Positions 14,698 through 20,671 of a DNA stretch of 20,671 bases are shown here, piece after piece. The position numbers and the translations under genes were made by a program. The stretch lies in the IMG/VR virus record IMGVR_UViG_3300042862_000130, positions 1 through 20,671 of that record; one strand, written 5' to 3'. The notes beneath the pieces were generated by a model. The model saw nothing but the letters and a program-made list of their open reading frames with translations, was not told the DNA's origin and ran no database searches. Every line of letters starts with the position of its first letter. The stretch's first letter is position 1. This DNA comes from a virus.

Positions 14698-15498
14698 CTA
14701 CAATTTTAAACTTCCATCTTTTAGCCTTTTAGCCATAATCTCATTACGCTCGGAATCATTCCATCCCGCTTTTTCGGCTTCCTTCTCGAACGCTTCGAAA
14801 GAACCCGCTTTTGATGGCGGCACGTCATCACCCCCACCGTTACCGCCTTCGGGCTTGCCTACATAAGGAGTAATAAAGTTTTTCACGAAAGTTTCTACAG
14901 AAATAGGCGACAATGTTTTTTCGTCTTTTTGCGTTTCACCGTTTAGCTTAACAACTACTTTACCCTCTTCTTTTTCAAATGAGTAACCTTTTTCTTTCGC
15001 TTCTACAAAAATAGTATTCTTTGAAACTAAAACATTTGTAGGTACGTGCTTTGTAAACTCTCCTTTGATTTCGTTAAACTCTTTTTCTTTTTCAATGTTC
15101 ACTTTGAAAGTAGAGAACTCGGTATTAATTTCGTTTAGTTTCGCCAACGCTTCGGCTTTTTCGGCAACTGCTTTTTTATATTTTTCCTCAGGTTCAGCAC
15201 CGCCTTTTTCTTTTTCAGTTTCTACAAACGATTTTAAACCATCGATAAGATTTTCAGGTGTTTTCCCTGTAATATCCAAACCGAATGAATCACGAACAGT
15301 CTTAAAAAATTTATCTTGACCGTGTTTATATTCCTCTTTTTTGATGTTCGAAATACGCTCGTTATAAATTTCCTTTGGTTCAATTACTAAAGAACCTAAA
15401 TCGATAACGTGTTTTTCTTCGCTCGTTATCATTTCGGATAACTTTCCTTCTTCCAAGCCTAATGCTTGCTCTATTTCTTTTTGATTTTCTAATGCCAT
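14698..15498 (-). CDS. Capsid scaffold-like protein
   Basis: This 266-residue acidic and lysine-rich protein precedes the major capsid gene, the usual position of the assembly scaffold. Residues 1-60 are helical, and residues 100-150 are a probable coiled coil (EEKYKKAVAEKAEALAKLN, then FSTFKVNIEKEKEFNEIKG). Residues 151-212 are a small beta-rich region. A Gly-rich linker (GGNGGGDD, 218-225) leads to a helical tail (EAFEKEAEKAGWNDSERNEI) and a basic end (AKRLKDGSLKL), as expected for a capsid-binding C-terminus. No protease motif is visible. The family assignment is from layout and context. A chaperone or minor head protein remains possible. Confidence 0.72.
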   Translation of the reverse strand: MALENQKEIEQALGLEEGKLSEMITSEEKHVIDLGSLVIEPKEIYNERISNIKKEEYKHGQDKFFKTVRDSFGLDITGKTPENLIDGLKSFVETEKEKGGAEPEEKYKKAVAEKAEALAKLNEINTEFSTFKVNIEKEKEFNEIKGEFTKHVPTNVLVSKNTIFVEAKEKGYSFEKEEGKVVVKLNGETQKDEKTLSPISVETFVKNFITPYVGKPEGGNGGGDDVPPSKAGSFEAFEKEAEKAGWNDSERNEIMAKRLKDGSLKL

Positions 15499-15520
15499 TA
15501 TTTTAGGTGTTTAATTTCTT

Positions 15521-15940
15521 TTAATCTTCTGTTTCGATTTGCTCAATAAGTTCGGTTAAAATATTTTCGGCAGATTTTGATTTCTTAACCGTAAATCCGT
15601 TCTTGTCAGCAAATTCAATAAGTTCATCTTTGCTCATTTTTGACAACCTATGTTTAGGGGTTTCAATTGCTGGAATATCCTCTTTTACCTCTTCAAACGC
15701 TGCATACTCTTTTACTGCGTCATAAGGCTTTTTCTGCCAATACAATTGGGTAGCCTTCTTGTCTTCTTCGTACCATAACCCGTTTATTCTATGGTTTTCG
15801 TTTGACATTTCGGCAAAGTCATGATGTACAGGGTGTAAATCTCTTTCAGGTAATTTAATATCTTTGTTAAAAAATGTGTTGCCAGTTCTTCCTAGCTTAA
15901 ACAGTCGGTAGATACCTACTAATTGGGTTGGATTGCTCAT
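15521..15940 (-). CDS. Small head protein with HeH/LEM-like C-terminal domain
   Basis: This 139-residue protein lies between portal and scaffold. Residues 1-95 are of no recognised family, with HPVHHDF near residue 37 and LYWQKKPYDAVKEY near 66. Residues 97-139 (HRLSKMSKDELIEFADKNG, then FTVKKSKSAENILTELIEQI) match the two-helix pattern of HeH/LEM/SAP-type domains, which commonly bind nucleic acid. In phages this small domain occurs on proteins near the head genes. DNA binding would fit a job at the portal vertex or in packaging, but that is inferred. The ATG at 15940 is 11 nt after the portal stop, and the gene ends 22 nt before the scaffold start. Confidence 0.6.
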   Translation of the reverse strand: MSNPTQLVGIYRLFKLGRTGNTFFNKDIKLPERDLHPVHHDFAEMSNENHRINGLWYEEDKKATQLYWQKKPYDAVKEYAAFEEVKEDIPAIETPKHRLSKMSKDELIEFADKNGFTVKKSKSAENILTELIEQIETED

Positions 15941-15951
15941 ATTTATTTATT

Positions 15952-17565
15952 TTAAATGTTTTCCGTTTTAATTGTTTTTTTGTTGGTTTCAAACCAAATA
16001 TTAAACTCATTTTCTATTTTTGCTGCATCATTAAAATTTGTAACTGTTTGCCAAAACTTTTGAAACAACACTTTTCTTTGCGCTTCTTCATTTCCAAAAA
16101 TAGTAATTACGTCTTTTAATTGCAAATGTAAATAAGGCTCTACTTGCGCCTTTAATAAGTTGGCTTGTAAATCTATTGGATTGTTGCGGTATTTTGCTCC
16201 TAAATATTCTACAAATAACTTATCTAAAACCGTGTTGTTTTCTTGGGCTTGTACAGATTTTTCGTAACGCTCTAAGAGTATGTCATAACTTTCAATAATA
16301 TATCTACGTCCTAGATTTATCGTTATTTTACTTTCATCTTTTTTCTTTGTCGGATCGTAAAAATTAAGCAACCATTCGGATAATTTCCATTCTATGTATT
16401 CGCAAAAGTCAGCATATTTGTTCAGTTGATTTTCAAGTGGTTGTTTGTCAGCTACTATTTCGGTAGCTGTTTTTTGCCCTCTTGCGTTATCAAGTTGCAT
16501 CCCGTACATCGTTCCCCAATGCGATTTGTATATTTGTTCCTCGGTAAGTTTTAATGTTTCTTCATACTTGGCCCATACATCTAAATCAGGACTAATAAAT
16601 CCAGCGATATTTGGCGCAACTATTGGGCTTTCTTTGTCGTCAGGAATTGGCAACTCTACAGCATCAGTGACATCATTTTTACCTACATATTTGCCATGCC
16701 CGTTGCAACTTCCACACTTAACATCTTCAACAGTCCCTGAGCCGTTACAATCACCGCAATACTGGACGTATTTCCAAAAAATAGGATTCCCTTTGTAAAT
16801 CTTGTAAAGCGTCAGAAATGATTGGTCTCTTGCGTATTCTTTTGCATCGTCAAGGATTTGATCAATTGCTGCCAATTTATTTTTTTGACCAATGATATTA
16901 ATATTTGAGCAAATTAGTGCAGGAACTTGTCCGAAAGGATTTTCGAAAGTTTTTTCTTCTTGCAGAATAAAATCGCTCCCTGATTGTAAAAACAGTCTGT
17001 CTTTTGCATCGTCAACAATTCTCCAATATGTTTTTGTTTCTTTTATGTAAGGCTCGAATATTACAAAATCAACAATTTGCCCTTTTGATTTATAGTAACG
17101 AATTGCATCGATTGATTTGTATGTAGGATAAGCTTCTTGATCTTTGTATTCGATAAAAATTAATCCGTTTGGATCGGTGTTAAATAACTGTATTGCGTTA
17201 AGCTGCACCCATTCGGATAATGGCTTGTTATCTCGAATATTGGCTAGTTTATACAAGAACTCTTTTTTAATTGACTCCTTAACATCGTAGTCTTTTAATC
17301 CACCTGTAGCATAGTAAATGTTATCAATAGGTTGAAACAATCGGCTAAACATTGATTGTATATTTTTGGAATACTTACATCTAGCCTTTGCCTTGCTATC
17401 GCTTTCAATTCCTTCAATCTTGTTTATTAGTTCGTCTAAAAAGTCAGTACCATTCACTAACGATTTCAGCTCTTTAGAATATTCGCGCATTTCCTTCCAT
17501 ACAGGAGATAACGCCTGATGTTTTTTTATTGTTTCAATTGCTTCTTGATCGCTTTCAAAAATCAT
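15952..17565 (-). CDS. Portal protein with embedded four-cysteine zinc-finger-like motif
   Basis: I place the start at the ATG at 17565, giving 537 residues; a TTG at 17586 is possible but less likely. The gene follows the large terminase and precedes head assembly genes. Portal features include long helices, IVDFVIFEPYIKETKTYW (about 164-181), GTMYGMQLDNARGQKTATEIV and EYIEWKLSEWLLNFYD (about 397-412). The segment KTATEIVADKQPLENQLNK at 365-383 resembles the ring-helix region found in portals of other tailed phages. Unusually, residues 270-293 contain two CxxCxGxG motifs (YCGDCNGSG and KCGSCNGHG, with cysteines at 270, 273, 284 and 287). This looks like a DnaJ-type zinc module. Its position is internal, not terminal. 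The gap of 34 nt to the terminase stop is the longest in the packaging block. Confidence 0.85.
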   Translation of the reverse strand: MIFESDQEAIETIKKHQALSPVWKEMREYSKELKSLVNGTDFLDELINKIEGIESDSKAKARCKYSKNIQSMFSRLFQPIDNIYYATGGLKDYDVKESIKKEFLYKLANIRDNKPLSEWVQLNAIQLFNTDPNGLIFIEYKDQEAYPTYKSIDAIRYYKSKGQIVDFVIFEPYIKETKTYWRIVDDAKDRLFLQSGSDFILQEEKTFENPFGQVPALICSNINIIGQKNKLAAIDQILDDAKEYARDQSFLTLYKIYKGNPIFWKYVQYCGDCNGSGTVEDVKCGSCNGHGKYVGKNDVTDAVELPIPDDKESPIVAPNIAGFISPDLDVWAKYEETLKLTEEQIYKSHWGTMYGMQLDNARGQKTATEIVADKQPLENQLNKYADFCEYIEWKLSEWLLNFYDPTKKKDESKITINLGRRYIIESYDILLERYEKSVQAQENNTVLDKLFVEYLGAKYRNNPIDLQANLLKAQVEPYLHLQLKDVITIFGNEEAQRKVLFQKFWQTVTNFNDAAKIENEFNIWFETNKKTIKTENI

Positions 17566-17599
17566 AAGTAAATTATTTGCATACAAATATATAAATTAA

Positions 17600-18955
17600 T
17601 CACCAAATTATTTTCTTTTTCTTTGTTGGCTTTTTTTGATAGTCTTTAAACTGCTTATCAAAAGCGGTACACATAAGGTAATCAAATAAATCCGAGAAGT
17701 GACCAAACTTTTGATAATTAGCTCCAGTCTTCGGGTCTTTTGCCAATTCTTTTAATTTCGTTCCGTCAGGCGCTTCTTTGAGACCTATAAAGTCTGAAAT
17801 TGATTTATGGCAACTTTCGTCAATATTAAATACAATTTCATCGTTAAGCTCTAATACGTTATTAATCCATCCCCCACGCATAACTACGCTAGGATTTGAT
17901 TTCTGCACTCTGTTTATTGGCTTGAATTGCTTTAAACAATCCATTATAATACTGTAGAAGTTATGACCTTTTTCTAATTTTGTGTCTTGTTTATTTGCTG
18001 TTGCATCACCATAAATAAACATTCCAGCATCGTGATGTCTGTATTTCTCAACGATAATTTTACAAACTTCTTTTACTGTATTTCGTGGTGTTTCTCCAGC
18101 TATCTCATCAATTTGAGATACTAAATACTTACCATTATTAATTTGTGATATTTGGAATATACCGCAGGGTAAATAAGGGTTTACGTTGTCATCCCAACTT
18201 ATGTGAAGTGGTAAATTTGGATTATATTTTTGATTATTAACGTGTTTATTAATTTCAAATTGCTTGTAAAATTCTCCACCTGTTTTTAGTTGAACATCCC
18301 AATTCCCCTCCACGTATACCATGTACTCAAACTTTGGCAAATTGTTTAAATTGTCTATGTACGCTTGTGGCAAGTGCGGATTATCGGTTATTTTAGCAGG
18401 AATGTATAGCCAATCGATAGGTAATTCATTCTTTTTATATTTATCGTAAACAACAGTCTTAACCCATCCAAAAGTAGGGTTACAAGTTGCTAAAATAATT
18501 GGTTTTGGTTGTATTTTTGAATGAGGAATAATCCATGACCCCGCACGCTCAAAAGCTTTATACAAACATTTTTCTTGACATTCGTTTATTTCTTCAAATA
18601 AAAATCCATTTACTTCTAATCCTTTCATCCAATCAAAGTCTTTATCTAGCTTGTAGTTTTCGGACTTGAAAATTATAACACTGCCATTTGGATGAGCATA
18701 TTCGAATGGACTTTCTTTTAATTTTCCAGAAGGTTCTAATTTTTTAAAAGAGGGTATCGTAGTGGTTCGTATCTTCTCCATATCCTCACGAATTACGCAC
18801 CATCTTGAACGTGGAAATATTTGGCACATTATAAGAAGTGAGCTTAAACCCCAAACGGATTTCCCCCCACGAATTGCGCCACCGTACAAAATGAAATTAT
18901 AAAGCTCACTTTGCAAAGCGTTCATTGCCTCTGTTTGCTTTGGTGTTAATTCCAT
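17600..18955 (-). CDS. terL: Terminase large subunit (ATPase and nuclease)
   Basis: This 451-residue protein drives genome packaging at the portal. The ATPase half shows a Walker A motif GGAIRGGKS at 25-33, a hydrophobic strand and acidic Walker B in GFLFEEINE at 117-125, and a coupling motif LATCNP at 155-160. The nuclease half carries acidic candidates in HISWDDN (D255, D256), FIYGDAT (D317) and HFSDLFDYL (419-427, D422 and D425), matching the RNase H-like nuclease layout. The C-terminus is short and basic (KKPTKKKKIIW). The ATG follows the small subunit stop by one base. The size is typical of the family. It cuts and translocates DNA together with the small subunit encoded just upstream. 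Confidence 0.95.
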   Translation of the reverse strand: MELTPKQTEAMNALQSELYNFILYGGAIRGGKSVWGLSSLLIMCQIFPRSRWCVIREDMEKIRTTTIPSFKKLEPSGKLKESPFEYAHPNGSVIIFKSENYKLDKDFDWMKGLEVNGFLFEEINECQEKCLYKAFERAGSWIIPHSKIQPKPIILATCNPTFGWVKTVVYDKYKKNELPIDWLYIPAKITDNPHLPQAYIDNLNNLPKFEYMVYVEGNWDVQLKTGGEFYKQFEINKHVNNQKYNPNLPLHISWDDNVNPYLPCGIFQISQINNGKYLVSQIDEIAGETPRNTVKEVCKIIVEKYRHHDAGMFIYGDATANKQDTKLEKGHNFYSIIMDCLKQFKPINRVQKSNPSVVMRGGWINNVLELNDEIVFNIDESCHKSISDFIGLKEAPDGTKLKELAKDPKTGANYQKFGHFSDLFDYLMCTAFDKQFKDYQKKPTKKKKIIW

Positions 18956-18956
18956 T

Positions 18957-19421
18957 TTATACTTGTACTTCGTTGTTGCCCCATTTAATTACCGTTACTT
19001 CTTGATTTAAGTTTGTATTTAAGTTTTCGCTTTTGGCCGGGGCGTTCCATCCTTCAATCTTTGCCATGGTTTCAATAGCGCCACGCCTTTCGCTTGCCGT
19101 TGGCATTACGATTGTTCCCTCGACTTTTTTTGGCTTACCTATTGCAATTTCGGTTAAAATTTCCATTGCTTCGTGTTTGCTTAAAATAGCCTTTTTAACG
19201 GCTTTTATTTCTTCTTTGGCACTTGCCTCTATTACTTTATTTTTAATTCCATCACGATACTCCAAATGTGTTGTGTTAGCTTTTTTCCAGTCAATAGTAA
19301 AAGTGACCTCTGAAAGTTTACCAAACGTTACCAAATAATCGCTAAACATTTCACCAAACGTTTTGTTTTTATCTTTTACAAGTTCTTTAAATATCCAATC
19401 TTGACGGTCTTTTGGTTTCAT
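18957..19421 (-). CDS. terS: Terminase small subunit
   Basis: This 154-residue protein would recognise the phage genome's packaging site and hand it to the large subunit. Residues 1-70 are helical with a possible DNA-binding turn (KTFGEMFSDYLVTFGKLSE, then IDWKKANTTHLEYRDG). The stretch KKAILSKHEAMEILTEIAIG at 76-95 followed by PTASERRGAIETMAKIEGW (107-125) is the typical small-terminase pattern: a helical hairpin followed by a helix with a GAIETMAKIEGW end. The gene begins one base after the methyltransferase stop (TAATATG) and lies one base before the large subunit. The size and position fit the family well. Confidence 0.82.
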   Translation of the reverse strand: MKPKDRQDWIFKELVKDKNKTFGEMFSDYLVTFGKLSEVTFTIDWKKANTTHLEYRDGIKNKVIEASAKEEIKAVKKAILSKHEAMEILTEIAIGKPKKVEGTIVMPTASERRGAIETMAKIEGWNAPAKSENLNTNLNQEVTVIKWGNNEVQV

Positions 19422-19422
19422 A

Positions 19423-20466
19423 TTACTTAATTTTATCTAACCATTGTATTTTTATTTGATTAGCTATTTGTGCAGTCATTACTGGCGGTACACTCATACC
19501 AATTAAATATTTTGGTTCTACATCTTGAAAATCGTAATCGAGTGGGTAAGTGCCACACATTTGCACTTCTTTATCGTTTCTATATCTTGGCTCTGAATAT
19601 AAAGTACATAAATCACTTGATGTAATTGTGTTAGATACTTCGTTATCTTTTAATAATTTATGGTTAAAAAACGAATTTGGTCTATTGTCTAACCTTCCAG
19701 CAACATTAGCTAAATCAATATCACTTATAATTTTATTATCCCAATATCTTTTCATATTTTCAGAAATTGGATATTGATTTTCTTTTGTCTTAACCACTCC
19801 AAACGGTATAGCATCCTCACTAAACTCCAACTTCAATTTAGGTAAATTCAAATCCTTTCTTTGGCAAATAAAGAAAACCCTTTCACGTTTTTGTGGAACG
19901 CCCATTGATGCAGCATTAAGTAGAAATAATTGCACATTGTAACCAGCTTCGTCAAAAGCTTTAAATATCTTTTTTACATAAAGTTTAGCATTGCCTTGTA
20001 TCAATCCTTTTACGTTTTCAGCTAATACAATTTTAGGTTGCAACTTCTTTGCAAGTGCAATGTATTCAAAAAACAAATCGTCCAAAACTTGTTCAGCTTG
20101 TCCTTCTTTAAATACCTTTTTTTTGCCCCAATCTTTTTCACGGTTTCCAGCCATTGAAAAAGAACTGCAAGGCGGTGAACCATCTAATAAATCTAAATTG
20201 TATAATTCATCTGGAATATCAGAACGCTTTACAAAGTGCCTAATATCCTCTAAAAATAAGTGTTTTGGTTTATGATTTAATTGATAAACCTTTGCAATTT
20301 TTGGGTCTATTTCAACGCCTCCTAAATGATTAAATCCTGCAAGTTTATAACCCATTGTAGAACCACCACCGCAAATGAAAGTACCAAAAACATTATAATT
20401 ATTTTTAGGTATATTCTTTGACGGATAACCATCGGCTAAATACCATTTATAAGGAAACAAGTGCAT
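19423..20466 (-). CDS. DNA (cytosine-5)-methyltransferase
   Basis: This protein transfers a methyl group from SAM to cytosine C5 in DNA. I prefer the ATG at 20466 (347 residues); a longer frame begins with TTG at 20496. Motif I is FGTFICGGGSTMGY (27-40). The catalytic Cys is in SPPCSSF (C100), followed by ENVKG (150-154) and QKRER (192-196). The 'RYRNDKEVQMCGTYPLDYDF' stretch fits the degenerate motif IX, and GMSVPPVMTAQIANQI (323-338) fits motif X. The target-recognition region at about 220-290 is short, so the recognition sequence cannot be read from it. No nuclease is visible in this window. Its place in the packaging operon suggests protecting the phage genome or aiding packaging. Confidence 0.92.
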   Translation of the reverse strand: MHLFPYKWYLADGYPSKNIPKNNYNVFGTFICGGGSTMGYKLAGFNHLGGVEIDPKIAKVYQLNHKPKHLFLEDIRHFVKRSDIPDELYNLDLLDGSPPCSSFSMAGNREKDWGKKKVFKEGQAEQVLDDLFFEYIALAKKLQPKIVLAENVKGLIQGNAKLYVKKIFKAFDEAGYNVQLFLLNAASMGVPQKRERVFFICQRKDLNLPKLKLEFSEDAIPFGVVKTKENQYPISENMKRYWDNKIISDIDLANVAGRLDNRPNSFFNHKLLKDNEVSNTITSSDLCTLYSEPRYRNDKEVQMCGTYPLDYDFQDVEPKYLIGMSVPPVMTAQIANQIKIQWLDKIK

Positions 20467-20671
20467 CGTATAATATTTTTTCAGGACTTTGTCCAAGTTG
20501 CTTAATTTTGTCTTTAACGAAATTATAATCGTCTTCGGTAAATTCTAATTTAATGCTGTATTTTTGGTCTTCAAAATCATTAGCATTAAATTCCTTGTTT
20601 TTTTCTGAATAGTCTGTATCATTATTCTCTTCCTCCACAACCTCAACCCCCACCTCTTCAATATCAATATC
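20447..20671 (-). CDS. C-terminal part of an upstream gene, truncated at the window edge
   Basis: The frame is open through base 20671, so only the final 74 codons are present. The GTG at 20653 need not be a start. The visible part begins acidic (EEVGVEVVEEENNDTDYSE) and ends in KLEFTEDDYNFVKDKIKQLG and SPEKILYDALVSL, a short helical C-terminus. It overlaps the methyltransferase ATG by 20 nt. The ending resembles C-termini of phage ParB-type or DNA-methylase-linked proteins, but this is a weak impression, and the upstream sequence would decide it. Confidence 0.6.
   Translation of the reverse strand, partial: DIDIEEVGVEVVEEENNDTDYSEKNKEFNANDFEDQKYSIKLEFTEDDYNFVKDKIKQLGQSPEKILYDALVSL

Noticed and set aside
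1-20671. CRISPR array, tRNA, integrase or diversity-generating retroelement
   Set aside because: I saw no regularly spaced repeats, no tRNA cloverleaf, no recombinase or reverse transcriptase motifs, and no variable/template repeat pair in this window.

Overview
This window is a tightly packed structural module of a tailed bacteriophage or prophage. All 17 supported genes lie on the minus strand and read from right to left. The DNA is AT-rich. Spacing is minimal, with many TAATG and ATGA stop/start overlaps. Start sites are preceded by A/T-rich stretches rather than strong Shine-Dalgarno sequences. Together with the protein types, this points to a host in the Bacteroidota, most likely Flavobacteriia. 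The absence of a sheath gene, a single tail-tube candidate and a long tape measure suggest a siphovirus-like particle. No integrase, repressor, lysis gene, tRNA or CRISPR is visible, so the sequence does not show whether this is a free phage or a prophage.

Reading in transcription order from the right edge: the 3' end of an unidentified gene (20671-20447); a C5-cytosine DNA methyltransferase (20466-19423); terminase small and large subunits (19421-17600); the portal, which carries an embedded four-cysteine zinc-finger-like module (17565-15952); a small protein with a HeH/LEM-like C-terminus (15940-15521); a scaffold-like protein (15498-14698); a 166-base gap with a terminator-like hairpin and a direct repeat; the major capsid protein (14531-13509); three small connector or neck candidates (13509-11703); the tail tube protein with an Ig-like C-terminal domain (11725-10802); a second terminator-like hairpin; two unrecognised proteins in the tail-assembly slot (10731-9635); and the tape measure protein (9625-6728).

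The tail-tip and adsorption genes follow: a large unrecognised protein (6721-4133), a beta-rich tail protein (4108-3305), a collar-domain protein (3308-2787), a tail fibre with two 'DTP' repeats (2790-1570), and a large tail fibre that starts at 1567 and runs off the left edge with no stop. That last gene appears to have an N-terminal signal peptide, which is unexpected for a virion protein.

The genes work together as follows: methylate the genome, package DNA (terminase and portal), assemble the head (scaffold and capsid), join the neck, build the tail around the tape measure, and add the host-recognition apparatus. The two hairpins bracket the capsid-to-tail-tube segment, which suggests separate control of the highly needed capsid and tube proteins. 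Positions were read by hand. Family calls rest on motifs and gene order, not on database searches.
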